Assembly: GCA_008828725.1 (NCBI GenBank)
Contig: MEHQ01004102.1
Coordinates: 3,667 to 67,666, forward strand
Source: Saccharina japonica
Taxonomy: Eukaryota; Sar; Phaeophyceae; Laminariales; Laminariaceae
Length of the DNA: 64,000 bases
Direction of reading: 5' to 3'
Part shown: positions 45,746-57,540 of the stretch, piece by piece
How the letters are laid out: each line of letters opens with the position of its first letter
Numbering within the stretch: position 1 is the first letter of the stretch
Notes under the pieces: model-generated
Database searches by the model: none
Seen by the model: only the letters and a program-made list of their open reading frames with translations
What the model was told of the DNA's origin: nothing
Made by a program: the position numbers and the translations under genes

Positions 45746-46815
45746 TACCGTATAACACAGAAGAAATCACACCCCGGTGATAACATTTTGACATTTAAAA
45801 ATATTATCACCGGGTGTGCTGTGTTGTTGTGGGGGCGTGTGCTATCTAACGCATCCAGATCCCCGGTGATAAACACCATGCACGAGAGCCCTGCAGCTAG
45901 GGGGTGTGGTAACGAGGGGGTGCGGCAACGAGGGGGTGTGGCAACGACGGGGGTGTGCTGGCGGCATTATTGCTTGATAAAGACCACGTCCAGATTCAGG
46001 GTGGGTGGTAATGAGAGGGTGTGATAACGGTATATGCCTGGGACACGGCGGACGTAGGAGACGTGAAAACGTTAGTGTCAGTACCGGTAAGCGCGCTGGT
46101 CCCAGAGAAAAACGACATGATCGTCGCCCGAGGCGCGGCAGCAGCAGCTACAGGTGGGGTCGAAGCCGCAGACTCGTTCGGCCCACTGTTTTTTTTTTTT
46201 TTTTTTTTTTTTTTTTGTCCATCCCATTTATTATCTTCGCCCTTCCTTTCTTTCTCCTTCCTACGTAGTAGTAACTCAGATCCGGGGTCACAAAGTAGGC
46301 TCTTCTCCCTCCTCCCCCACTACGGTTCTTGCCTTGCGTTTTTATCGCGAGAAGATTTCAGCACTTTCTTCCCTCGTCAACTTTCGTCGAATGTTGCCTA
46401 CCCACGCTATAATATGCGCTCTCGACAGTCGGTGTCATTTGAGAATAAAAACCTCCACGGGGAGAATCGAACCCTCGACATCCGGCCCTACAGGCTTCGT
46501 GGCTACCAGCTAGACCACCGGGGCGACCGGCTACTGTGAGGGGGCGCAGCAGTTGCTTCCATGCTGGTGTCCATACCGGTGCGGGTTGATTATGAATTGT
46601 GAATGATATCCATCCACCAGGTGGTGTGACACTTGTGGAGTTTGACACTGTTTTCAGGCGTACATGCGTAGGGGGGGGGTGTTATCTAACGTACCCCCGG
46701 TGATAAAGTGACGGTAAAAAACAAAAAAACGAAATAAAATATATATCACCGGGTGTGCTTATGTGGGGGGGGGTGTTATCTAAGGGGGGTGTGCTTTCTT
46801 CCGTGTTATACGGTA
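45746..46815. mobile_element. Foldback element with TACCGTATAACAC ends, carrying a SINE
   Basis: Inverted ends TACCGTATAACAC(A/G)GAAGAAA, then CACACCCC. Repeated CCCCGGTGATAA and TATCACCGGGTGTGCT words lie at both sides. SINE copy 6 is inserted at 46189-46533. No ORF. Confidence 0.6.
46189..46533 (-). mobile_element. tRNA-derived SINE, copy 6
   Basis: Complete minus-strand copy with a 28-base T-run (A-tail). A box and B box intact in the head. Confidence 0.85.
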
Positions 46816-47183
46816 GGCAATACCCCGCAGGGTTTTCAGCCGCTCGTCCTCAAGAAAAACCAACCCCCAATGATCGAATACCCACACACCAGCGTGCTGT
46901 TTGCTAGGCACCCACCCATCAGCGCCTCCTCGTAGGGTCTCGGTATAGCGCTGTGCACTACGTACGCAAAATAATATCATTATACCCCCCCCCCCCCAGG
47001 CGTGCTCCATCTCGAAAGGGATGCGTGGTCAATGGTTAAACGACTAAAATTAGTGCCCCCCCCGCCCCGGCGCTCCCTCCCACACTGACTGCCCCTATAT
47101 TTTACCAAGTTGGTATGTTCGTAGAAAGCAAAAAGTGCTACAGTATATAGACGAGTGAGTACGTACTTACTACTGTACGTATA

Positions 47184-47281
47184 TCCCTCCCCACTACGGT
47201 GCGTGCCTTGCATTTGTTTTTTAGAGCGAGTGGATTCAGCACTTTCTTCCCTCGTCGACTCGCGTCAAGTTGTGCCTACCA
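47184..47281 (-). repeat. tRNA-SINE body fragment
   Basis: CCCCACTACGGTGCGTGCCT through TTCCCTCGTCGACTCGCG; head and tail absent. Confidence 0.6.
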
Positions 47282-47919
47282 GGTATAGTACGAGTATGTA
47301 TTACGTAGTACCTGGTAGTCACGTAGTCACGTAGTGATAACGAATCTTCCTGAGGTACAAGCTAAATACTACCGGTAATTGTGCACTCTGAATGGCTAGA
47401 ATAAGGGTACTACAGGTATATACATGTAGTGTGGATGAGGGTAGATGAAATTAATTAATTAACTACCTGGTACTTGAGCTACGAGTTCGTAGTGGGATTA
47501 ATTAATTTAGCGAAAGAGGGAGAAGAATATAATAATATCTCGGCTCTGAATATGGATTTCGCGGGGGGAGGGTCGACATACTTCGTATTATATGATCTGA
47601 CCAAAACCGACAACAGCAAGCAGTGTTTTCGATACGGGCAGGGGGCAGTCGGCGCGGGGTGTCCCACGCTGTGCTACTCAAGACATGGCACGTACAGAAG
47701 CGTTCACGTTGGAGGAGAGTAGATACACTTTTGGCCACTCACCACGTACTGAAGTATTATTGGTACGTACGTAGGCGATTGATTGCATGCCCCAAGCTCC
47801 GCGCACCTGGTACCATTATGGACGAACATATAATCACCGTTTATTATTTGATATTAAGACCAACCTTGACCAACCGGTGATTATATTTCCGGCTAAACTA
47901 AAGTGGTACTGATGCCCGG

Positions 47920-48740
47920 CCAGAGTGGTGCTGCCGAAGTCCTGTTGGGCACCGAAGATAGGGACCCGGCGCTCTATCTCACAGGTTGTAGTTATAGTAC
48001 CAGGGCACCAGTACAACTCAAAGTTCAAGGTTGCAAGGTCGCAAGGTCGTCGACGATATACGACAACAAGACGACGACGACCACTCTCCTCCCAACTCGT
48101 CGTACATATTTATATGTTGAAGAAAAAATAACATAATAAAGTGTGATTCGTATACACGATGAGATACCACACCGAACCTTGTTTACCGGTATCTCATTAA
48201 GTGGAATGCACAGCATGCCGCCTTCCAGCCTGAACACAAAATCTCTGCAGTGTTGGGGTCATCTCTGCAATTTACTGCTGGGCCTTTGGTGTTCGAGCGC
48301 TATCTATCATAAATCTTTGATCGTATTCATAAAAAACCCTGCTGTGTCGTTACGTCGTCACTCGTAGTCGTATATATGTTGTTATATATAGCGTTCATCA
48401 GCCGTTTCAGCCGTTTCACAAAACAGAAATAACGCCTCCATATGTTTATAAAAACAAAATAAGAACTTCGTGTTTGGCAGTCACCCCTTTGCATCGAGGC
48501 CGTCTACTGCGGCTCGCCTTGGACGACCTGACACCCGCACTGGCTTTGCATCGCCGGCAATCGGTTCATCAGTGGCCCGAGGTGGACCGTTTTCACCTTG
48601 ATTTTTGACGGCACAAACCGAGAGGAGACTGGGCACAAGCAGGTGGATCGCACACCGGTTTTCTCGTACCCCGTACCCCACAGGCAAGCGCGAACAAGCA
48701 GCACAACAGCAATCATGAGTCGGGGAACTACTAACTGTAG
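47920..48740 (-). repeat. 2.3-kb unit, copy 0 (truncated, inverted)
   Basis: Inverse of 50868-51677: starts CCAGAGTGGTGCTGCCGAAG, ends CTAACTGTAG. Contains the 70-aa and 68-aa overlapping frames of the unit but not its left part. Confidence 0.9.
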
Positions 48741-49356
48741 TAGTGTTGTTAACCAACCAAAATAATCAACATTTTCGTTGATTAAATTATGTGATTATTC
48801 ATAACCAAAAACTAATCACCGAGGCCGTGATTATTTGATTATTTTCAAAATAATCATGATTAATCAACCAACCCGTTTTTGGTGATTAATCATGATTATT
48901 TTCGTTACTGTACGTGTTTCCCTACGGAAACATACCCATTCCCGCGTGCAGTGTGCTGTACTCGTACTACTGCGAAACTTCCGCGGCACTGCTGTGAGGT
49001 TCCACCAGTATGGTGCCAACTTTTGAAAAATAATCATGATTAATCAACCACCCATATTTGGTGATTATCTGTGATTATTTCCGTGACTGACTCTTCGCAA
49101 CGGAAAACAGACCTACTACCGCGTGCAATGTGCTCTACCCGTACTGTGAGACTGCCGCGGCCTGTTGTGTGCTGGTGTGCGGAGCTGTGCTGGTCTGCGG
49201 AGTAGCGACGCCAATTTCCTCGCATGAAAACGCCTTCCATTTCGCTACAAATAATCAATAATCGCGATTATTCACCCAAACATGATTAATCAACAGCTAC
49301 TTGATTATAATCAAATAATCGCAGTTAATCAACCACGGAAATGTCAAAATAATCAA
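48741..49356. repeat. TAATCATGATTA-dense element
   Basis: 616 bp filled with TGATTAATCATGATTA-type words on both strands, exactly between truncated unit 0 and unit 1. Only weak similarity between its two ends. No ORF. In style it resembles the palindrome-dense elements at 28.4 and 59.8 kb. Confidence 0.6.
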
Positions 49357-49525
49357 TTTGTCCGGCATAACCTTGTACCTGATACCTGGAAGGTTTTGCC
49401 TATGATACGATACGCATTGACTCCGCAGTGTTCCTATCCGCTACGAGTATAAGATGACATTGCGTACTGATGAGCAACTCTGTAGGCTACATGCTACTGC
49501 TGTGGCGCTGCAGAGATGTGCTTGA

Positions 49526-50362
49526 GGGCGTGTCTTAACTTCACTTCGCGGGCATTGGAACGGAACGAACGTAAAATTATTTGCCTGAAAAAGTGGTGCT
49601 GATTGGATATCGAGAAAAAAAACACGCGAACAGATTCCAAGCGTTCCAAGCTGTCCGTAAATTTGTAAAGAGGAAGCGTATGTGTCAAAACAGTAATCCT
49701 TGTTCAGCAGAACCGAACGGCCCACTTGGAACGAGATTTACGGCAGTTGATTGGTGCTGGAAGTGTTGCAACTGTTGCGACATTTGCTGGGAGGCCCACG
49801 AGGGCATGAGGCAAAATGAGATGGCATGGGAGCACGCGATGGAGCACGTGCAGACGCCACAGGTCTCGCCTGCGGTAGGAGCCACGCGATACGGCCATGG
49901 CCTGTATAGGAGGCTCACGAGGGAAAAATTCGGGTGGCGAACGAGACTGTGGCGATAGAAATCTAGCATAAACGCTGGACCGATGTTCACAGAAGCACCA
50001 GGATACCTCGTCGAGCCGCGACGGCGATATCATAACTTCTAGATTTGTCCCGAGGGTGCCACTTGGACCGCTAGCACTGCTTGGTCTGAGGCATGTCAGG
50101 CGCTCTATTTGCGTGTGAAGCTATCCTCTGTACCAGGAGCACTCGCTGCCTACGTGACGGTACCCCTGTCCTAGAGTCCAGTTTCACAGTCGCGAGGCAA
50201 ATTTCATGGGTTACTTTCTGTTGCGGCCTGTTCAAGGATCGGGTGCCTAAAAAATCGATCGGACACAAACCGCAAAAACAGCATGGAATGGAACGAACGA
50301 ACGCGAATAGTCTCGTTCCGTTCCAGCCATTCCAAGCTATCGAATGGAGTTAAGACACGGCC
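49526..50362. mobile_element. Inner element of unit 1, GGGCGTGTCTTAAC ends
   Basis: Inverted ends GGGCGTGTCTTAACT and GGCCGTGTCTTAACT with subterminal GGAACGGAACGA words. The ends resemble PIF/Harbinger termini, but the target duplication is unclear (TTGA/TAGA here; TAA/TAA at the inverted copy). Same element at 51847-52679 and 55307-56140. Confidence 0.5.
49581..49958 (+). CDS. Unknown 125-aa Cys-rich ORF, unit 1
   Basis: Starts MPEKVVLIGYREKKHANRFQ. A Cys cluster (WCWKCCNCCDICWEAHEG, about residues 58-75) is followed by a charged, Trp-containing C-terminus. The second half has coding-like third positions, the first does not, so the true start may be an internal exon border. Lies inside the inner element, so it may be a transposon product. 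Copy in unit 2 at 51902-52279; the unit 3 copy is frame-broken by one extra base. Confidence 0.35.
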   Translation: MPEKVVLIGYREKKHANRFQAFQAVRKFVKRKRMCQNSNPCSAEPNGPLGTRFTAVDWCWKCCNCCDICWEAHEGMRQNEMAWEHAMEHVQTPQVSPAVGATRYGHGLYRRLTREKFGWRTRLWR

Positions 50363-50611
50363 TAGACATTGGAGCTGGACATTCGCTACAGAACATTGAT
50401 AATGACAAGAAACGGATTTCATCCATTTCTTAACACACGGTACGTACCGGTACCACATTGGTACCTGTATATACCTGGCTGTGCTGCTGTATCCTGTACC
50501 ATACTTAACCTATACTATCGTAACAATAGCAAACACACCCCTCCGACGAATTTCAAACAAACCTGCGGTGTTCTCGACAAAAGAGACAAGGGACAAGAGG
50601 GGACATCATAA

Positions 50612-50857
50612 ATGGAAACGCCGCGCGACCCGCGACGCACCTTTCTTCGTATGTACATGGGAAGATATCAGGCCAAGCTCTGCGCTACGGACCTCGACCC
50701 GGGGTACTTCATGTCCAAGCCCCCGCAAACGCCAATTATAGAGGCGGATCTGAAACGACAGTTTCTTGCCGAGTTATATCTCCAAACTGTCTGTGCTCTG
50801 TTTGACCACTGCTTGATCTATAATAATAGTAGCGCATGCCCCGCGAACCGCGCTTAG
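50612..50857 (+). CDS. Unknown 81-aa ORF, unit 1
   Basis: METPRDPRRTFLRMYMGRYQ to a TAG, with GC-rich third positions and helix-like ADLKRQFLAELYLQTVCALF. No family recognised. Could be a short gene or an exon. Identical ORFs at 52929-53174 (+) and 54815-55060 (-). Absent from unit 0. Confidence 0.4.
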   Translation: METPRDPRRTFLRMYMGRYQAKLCATDLDPGYFMSKPPQTPIIEADLKRQFLAELYLQTVCALFDHCLIYNNSSACPANRA

Positions 50858-51846
50858 CTCCCTACAGTTAGTAGTTCCCCGACTCATGATTGCTGTTGTG
50901 CTGCTTGTTCGCGCTTGCCTGTGGGGTACGGGGTACGAGAAAACCGGTGTGCGATCCACCTGCTTGTGCCCAGTCTCCTCTCGGTTTGTGCCGTCAAAAA
51001 TCAAGGTGAAAACGGTCCACCTCGGGCCACTGATGAACCGATTGCCGGCGATGCAAAGCCAGTGCGGGTGTCAGGTCGTCCAAGGCGAGCCGCAGTAGAC
51101 GGCCTCGATGCAAAGGGGTGACTGCCAAACACGAAGTTCTTATTTTGTTTTTATAAACATATGGAGGCGTTATTTCTTTTTGTGAAACGGCTGAAACGGC
51201 TGATGAACGCTATAACAACATATATACGACTACGAGTGACGACGTAACGACACAGCAGGGTTTTTTATGAATACGATCAAAGATTTATGATAGATAGCGC
51301 TCGAACACCAAAGGCCCAGCAGTAAATTGCAGAGATGACCCCAACACTGCAGAGATTTTGTGTTCAGGCTGGAAGGCGGCATGCTGTGCATTCCACTTAA
51401 TGAGATACCGGTAAACAAGGTTCGGTGTGGTATCTCATCGTGTATACGAATCACACTTTATTATGTTATTTTTTCTTCAACATATAAATATGTACGACGA
51501 GTTGGGAGGAGAGTGGTCGTCGTCGTCTTGTTGTCGTATATCGTCGACGACCTTGCGACCTTGCAACCTTGAACTTTGAGTTGTACTGGTGCCCTGGTAC
51601 TATAACTACAACCTGTGAGATAGAGCGCCGGGTCCCTATCTTCGGTGCCCAACAGGACTTCGGCAGCACCACTCTGGTTTGTCCGGCATAACCTTGTACC
51701 TGATACCTGGAAGGTTTTGCCTATGATACGATACGCATTGACTCCGCAGTGTTCCTATCCGCTACGAGTATAAGAGACATTGCGTACTGATGAGCAACTC
51801 TGTAGGCTACATGCTACTGCTGTGGCGCTGCAGAGATGCTGCTTGA

Positions 51847-52679
51847 GGGCGTGTCTTAACTTCACTTCGCGGGCATTGGAACGGAACGAACGTAAAATTA
51901 TTTGCCTGAAAAAGTGGTGCTGATTGGATATCGAGAAAAAAAACACGCGAACAGATTCCAAGCGTTCCAAGCTGTCCGTAAATTTGTAAAGAGGAAGCGT
52001 ATGTGTCAAAACAGTAATCCTTGTTCAGCAGAACCGAACGGCCCACTTGGAACGAGATTTACGGCAGTTGATTGGTGCTGGAAGTGTTGCAACTGTTGCG
52101 ACATTTGCTGGGAGGCCCACGAGGGCATGAGGCAAAATGAGATGGCATGGGAGCACGCGATGGAGCACGTGCAGACGCCACAGGTCTCGCCTGCGGTAGG
52201 AGCCACGCGATACGGCCATGGCCTGTATAGGAGGCTCACGAGGGAAAAATTCGGGTGGCGAACGAGACTGTGGCGATAGAAATCTAGCATAAACGCTGGA
52301 CCGATGTTCACAGAAGCACCAGGATACCTCGTCGAGCCGCGACGGCGATATCATAACTTCTAGATTTGTCCCGAGGGTGCCACTTGGACCGCTAGCACTG
52401 CTTGGTCTGAGGCATGTCAGGCGCTCTATTTGCGTGTGAAGCTATCCTCTGTACCAGGAGCACTCGCTGCCTACGTGACGGTACCCCTGTCCTAGAGTCC
52501 AGTTTCACAGTCGCGAGGCAAATTTCATGGGTTACTTTCTGTTGCGGCCTGTTCAAGGATCGGGTGCAAAATCGATCGGACACAAACCGCAAAAACAGCA
52601 TGGAATGGAACGAACGAACGCGAATAGTCTCGTTCCGTTCCAGCTATTCCAAGCTATCGAATGGAGTTAAGACACGGCC
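51847..52679. mobile_element. Inner element of unit 2
   Basis: As in unit 1. Confidence 0.5.
51902..52279 (+). CDS. Unknown 125-aa Cys-rich ORF, unit 2
   Basis: Same protein as the unit 1 copy. Confidence 0.35.
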   Translation: MPEKVVLIGYREKKHANRFQAFQAVRKFVKRKRMCQNSNPCSAEPNGPLGTRFTAVDWCWKCCNCCDICWEAHEGMRQNEMAWEHAMEHVQTPQVSPAVGATRYGHGLYRRLTREKFGWRTRLWR

Positions 52680-52928
52680 TAACATGGAGCTGGACATTCG
52701 CTACAGAACATTGATAATGACAAGAAACGGATTTCATCCATTTCTTAACCACACGGTTACGTAACGGTACCACATTGGTACCTGTATATACCTGGCTGTT
52801 GCTGCTGTATCCTGTACCATACTTAACCTATACTATCGTAACAATAGCAAACACACCCCCTCCGACGAATTTTCAAACAAACTGCGGTGTTCTCGACAAA
52901 AGGACAAGGGACAAGAGGGACATCATAA

Positions 52929-53174
52929 ATGGAAACGCCGCGCGACCCGCGACGCACCTTTCTTCGTATGTACATGGGAAGATATCAGGCCAAGCTCTGC
53001 GCTACGGACCTCGACCCGGGGTACTTCATGTCCAAGCCCCCGCAAACGCCAATTATAGAGGCGGATCTGAAACGACAGTTTCTTGCCGAGTTATATCTCC
53101 AAACTGTCTGTGCTCTGTTTGACCACTGCTTGATCTATAATAATAGTAGCGCATGCCCCGCGAACCGCGCTTAG
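52929..53174 (+). CDS. Unknown 81-aa ORF, unit 2
   Basis: Same protein as the unit 1 copy. Confidence 0.4.
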   Translation: METPRDPRRTFLRMYMGRYQAKLCATDLDPGYFMSKPPQTPIIEADLKRQFLAELYLQTVCALFDHCLIYNNSSACPANRA

Positions 53175-53994
53175 CTCCCTACAGTTAGTAGTTCCCCGAC
53201 TCATGATTGCTGTTGTGCTGCTTGTTCGCGCTTGCCTGTGGGGTACGGGGTACGAGAAAACCGGTGTGCGATCCACCTGCTTGTGCCCAGTCTCCTCTCG
53301 GTTTGTGCCGTCAAAAATCAAGGTGAAAACGGTCCACCTCGGGCCACTGATGAACCGATTGCCGGCGATGCAAAGCCAGTGCGGGTGTCAGGTCGTCCAA
53401 GGCGAGCCGCAGTAGACGGCCTCGATGCAAAGGGGTGACTGCCAAACACGAAGTTCTTATTTTGTTTTTATAAACATATGGAGGCGTTATTTCTTTTTGT
53501 GAAACGGCTGAAACGGCTGATGAACGCTATAACAACATATATACGACTACGAGTGACGACGTAACGACACAGCAGGGTTTTTTATGAATACGATCAAAGA
53601 TTTATGATAGATAGCGCTCGAACACCAAAGGCCCAGCAGTAAATTGCAGAGATGACCCCAACACTGCAGAGATTTTGTGTTCAGGCTGGAAGGCGGCATG
53701 CTGTGCATTCCACTTAATGAGATACCGGTAAACAAGGTTCGGTGTGGTATCTCATCGTGTATACGAATCACACTTTATTATGTTATTTTTTCTTCAACAT
53801 ATAAATATGTACGACGAGTTGGGAGGAGAGTGGTCGTCGTCGTCTTGTTGTCGTATATCGTCGACGACCTTGCGACCTTGCAACCTTGAACTTTGAGTTG
53901 TACTGGTGCCCTGGTACTATAACTACAACCTGTGAGATAGAGCGCCGGGTCCCTATCTTCGGTGCCCAACAGGACTTCGGCAGCACCACTCTGG

Positions 53995-53995
53995 N
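53995..53995. other. Single N at the inverted junction
   Basis: CACTCTGG-N-CCAGAGTG: a perfect inverted junction with one unknown base, typical of a consensus or join problem. The true spacer is unknown. Confidence 0.9.
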
Positions 53996-54814
53996 CCAGA
54001 GTGGTGCTGCCGAAGTCCTGTTGGGCACCGAAGATAGGGACCCGGCGCTCTATCTCACAGGTTGTAGTTATAGTACCAGGGCACCAGTACAACTCAAAGT
54101 TCAAGGTTGCAAGGTCGCAAGGTCGTCGACGATATACGACAACAAGACGACGACGACCACTCTCCTCCCAACTCGTCGTACATATTTATATGTTGAAGAA
54201 AAAATAACATAATAAAGTGTGATTCGTATACACGATGAGATACCACACCGAACCTTGTTTACCGGTATCTCATTAAGTGGAATGCACAGCATGCCGCCTT
54301 CCAGCCTGAACACAAAATCTCTGCAGTGTTGGGGTCATCTCTGCAATTTACTGCTGGGCCTTTGGTGTTCGAGCGCTATCTATCATAAATCTTTGATCGT
54401 ATTCATAAAAAACCCTGCTGTGTCGTTACGTCGTCACTCGTAGTCGTATATATGTTGTTATAGCGTTCATCAGCCGTTTCAGCCGTTTCACAAAAAGAAA
54501 TAACGCCTCCATATGTTTATAAAAACAAAAAAGAACTTCGTGTTTGGCAGTCACCCCTTTGCATCGAGGCCGTCTACTGCGGCTCGCCTTGGACGACCTG
54601 ACACCCGCACTGGCTTTGCATCGCCGGCAATCGGTTCATCAGTGGCCCGAGGTGGACCGTTTTCACCTTGATTTTTGACGGCACAAACCGAGAGGAGACT
54701 GGGCACAAGCAGGTGGATCGCACACCGGTTTTCTCGTACCCCGTACCCCACAGGCAAGCGCGAACAAGCAGCACAACAGCAATCATGAGTCGGGGAACTA
54801 CTAACTGTAGGGAG

Positions 54815-55060
54815 CTAAGCGCGGTTCGCGGGGCATGCGCTACTATTATTATAGATCAAGCAGTGGTCAAACAGAGCACAGACAGTTTGGAGATATAACT
54901 CGGCAAGAAACTGTCGTTTCAGATCCGCCTCTATAATTGGCGTTTGCGGGGGCTTGGACATGAAGTACCCCGGGTCGAGGTCCGTAGCGCAGAGCTTGGC
55001 CTGATATCTTCCCATGTACATACGAAGAAAGGTGCGTCGCGGGTCGCGCGGCGTTTCCAT
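54815..55060 (-). CDS. Unknown 81-aa ORF, unit 3
   Basis: Same protein as the unit 1 copy, on the opposite strand. Confidence 0.4.
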   Translation of the reverse strand: METPRDPRRTFLRMYMGRYQAKLCATDLDPGYFMSKPPQTPIIEADLKRQFLAELYLQTVCALFDHCLIYNNSSACPANRA

Positions 55061-55306
55061 TTATGATGTCCCCTCTTGTCCCTTGTCTCTTGTCGAGAAC
55101 ACCGCAGGTTTGTTTGAAATTCGTCGGAGGGGGTGTGTTTGCTATTGTTACGATAGTATAGGTTAAGTATGGTACAGGATACAGCAGCACAGCCAGGTAT
55201 ATACAGGTACCAATGTGGTACCGGTACGTACCGTGTGTTAAGAAATGGATGAAATCCGTTTCTTGTCATTATCAATGTTCTGTAGCGAATGTCCAGCTCC
55301 ATGTTA

Positions 55307-56140
55307 GGCCGTGTCTTAACTCCATTCGATAGCTTGGAATAGCTGGAACGGAACGAGACTATTCGCGTTCGTTCGTTCCATTCCATGCTGTTTTTGCGGT
55401 TTGTGTCCGATCGATTTTGCACCCGATCCTTGAACAGGCCGCAACAGAAAGTAACCCATGAAATTTGCCTCGCGACTGTGAAACTGGACTCTAGGACAGG
55501 GGTACCGTCACGTAGGCAGCGAGTGCTCCTGGTACAGAGGATAGCTTCACACGCAAATAGAGCGCCTGACATGCCTCAGACCAAGCAGTGCTAGCGGTCC
55601 AAGTGGCACCCTCGGGACAAATCTAGAAGTTATGATATCGCCGTCGCGGCTCGACGAGGTATCCTGGTGCTTCTGTGAACATCGGTCCAGCGTTTATGCT
55701 AGATTTCTATCGCCACAGTCTCGTTCGCCACCCGAATTTTTCCCTCGTGAGCCTCCTATACAGGCCATGGCCGTATCGCGTGGCTCCTACCGCAGGCGAG
55801 ACCTGTGGCGTCTGCACGTGCTCCATCGCGTGCTCCCATGCCATCTCATTTTGCCTCATGCCCTCGTGGGCCTCCCAGCAAATGTCGCAACCAGTTGCAA
55901 CACTTCCAGCACCAATCAACTGCCGTAAATCTCGTTCCAAGTGGGCCGTTCGGTTCTGCTGAACAAGGATTACTGTTTTGACACATACGCTTCCTCTTTA
56001 CAAATTTACGGACAGCTTGGAACGCTTGGAATCTGTTCGCGTGTTTTTTTTCTCGATATCCAATCAGCACCACTTTTTCAGGCAAATAATTTTACGTTCG
56101 TTCCGTTCCAATGCCCGCGAAGTGAAGTTAAGACACGCCC
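55307..56140. mobile_element. Inner element of unit 3
   Basis: Same ends as in unit 1, here flanked by TTA/TTA on plus (TAA in unit orientation), the 3-bp duplication expected for PIF/Harbinger. Confidence 0.5.
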
Positions 56141-56308
56141 TTAGCACTTGCTGCAGCGCCACAGCAGTAGCATGTAGCCTACAGAGTTGCTCATCAGTAC
56201 GGCAATGTCGTCTTATACTCGTAGCGGATAGGAACACTGCGGAGTCAATGCGTATCGTATCATAGGCAAAACCTTCCAGGTATCAGGTACAAGGTTATGC
56301 CGGACAAA

Positions 56309-57050
56309 ACGGCAACAGTGTGCTTGGCGGGTGTGTTGGAATGTTACGCTTGTACAGATTATCTATATATGTTGAAGCTGATTGGTTTAGGTTCCACCGC
56401 GTTATTTCAGGTTGCGCCGCATTTCTTTGTGTAACGTACCTACCGGATATCCACGAGTACAGAGTTCGTAGGCGGATATCCTAGCTCAGTTGTTCGTCTG
56501 GCTTCCCTGCGATTGTGGCGTGGTTTGTCTACCCCTTCCCTGGTTGCGACGTCTAGCTCTACCAAGCGGCTCTACTGCATTGACACAGGACGAGCGTCAT
56601 CGCTGGTATCATCAACTTAATTTATATGAAGTGGAGTGAAGCGAACCTTCTAAGCGTTATCAACTTCTCACATCCTTAACACAGCGTGTCTGCTCGGTCA
56701 GTCTAACGACTACCAGCACCAGCCTTTGCAGCCTACTGCGAAGTACCATCTGGTGGTATCTTTAACACCGTGGGTATAATATACCGTGTTTGACATAAGA
56801 CATCACCCTTCTCTTACGCTATTAACGCTAATTCTCACACAGCAGTCGGTTACATATTATATGTACGTGGATCGAAAAAAACGGTTTCCGATTTGAGATA
56901 CGAGTACAATCGTTCTATACGTCGAATGTCCGTATTATAATGAAGATTGAAAAAAAAAGAATTTGGAAAAAAAAAGAAGATACGTCGTACGACGTACATA
57001 CGATCTACTGGTACTACAGTAGTTTGGATTTTATTTCACAAACAAAACAG
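56309..57050. other. No gene seen
   Basis: Mixed-composition intergenic DNA after the unit array. Nothing supported. Confidence 0.6.
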
Positions 57051-57540
57051 GGCTTGTCATGGGCCGTTTGCCCGGGCCGGGCCGGGCCAATCTGAAAATT
57101 GTGACGGGCCGAGCCGGACCGGGCCGAGAATTCTGAAAAATTGATGGGCCGGGCCGGGCCGGACCACGACTTTTGAAAAATTGATGGGCCGGGCCGGGCC
57201 GGGCCGGGCCGTCAACATTTGAAAATGTGATGGGCTGGGCCGGGCCGCGGCCCATCCTCTGAGAATTTGATGGGTCGGGCCGGGCCGCAGCCCATCCTCT
57301 CGAAATTTGAGGGGCCGGGCCGGGCCGCAACCCATGAGATGTAGGCTTTACATGGGCCGCTCCGCCCGGCCCATGAGGCGGCCCATGTATTTTGACGGGC
57401 CGGCCCGGACCGCTGCCCATGATATATGGTGTGCTACCGATACTGCTACTACGACCTTCACTGTGCCCATGAGGCGGCCCACGTGTTTTGACGGGCCCGC
57501 CCGGGCCGCGGCCCATGATATATGGGGTAGTACTGCCACA
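57051..57540. repeat. GGGCC-rich repeats with GGCCCATGATATATGG words
   Basis: Units of about 55 bp, (GGGCC)2-4 followed by a short A/T-rich segment ending TTTGATG. A 215-codon frame on minus is an artefact of the repeat. GGCCCATGATATATGG-type words recur at 57413 and 57508. Confidence 0.85.

Larger units (their letters stand above)
49357..51677 (+). repeat. 2.3-kb unit, copy 1
   Basis: Starts TTTGTCCGGCATAACC, ends GCACCACTCTGG. Contains a GGGCGTGTCTTAAC-ended inner element and three open frames. Differs from copy 2 mainly by one- to few-base indels. Confidence 0.9.
51678..53994 (+). repeat. 2.3-kb unit, copy 2
   Basis: Direct tandem copy of unit 1, ending at the N at 53995. Confidence 0.9.
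53996..56308 (-). repeat. 2.3-kb unit, copy 3 (inverted)
   Basis: Full inverse copy, CCAGAGTGG to CGGACAAA. Small indels relative to units 1 and 2. Confidence 0.9.

Noticed and set aside
47474-47722. 82-codon plus frame and overlapping minus frame
   Set aside because: Short, starts in AT-rich repeat DNA, no splice or family support.
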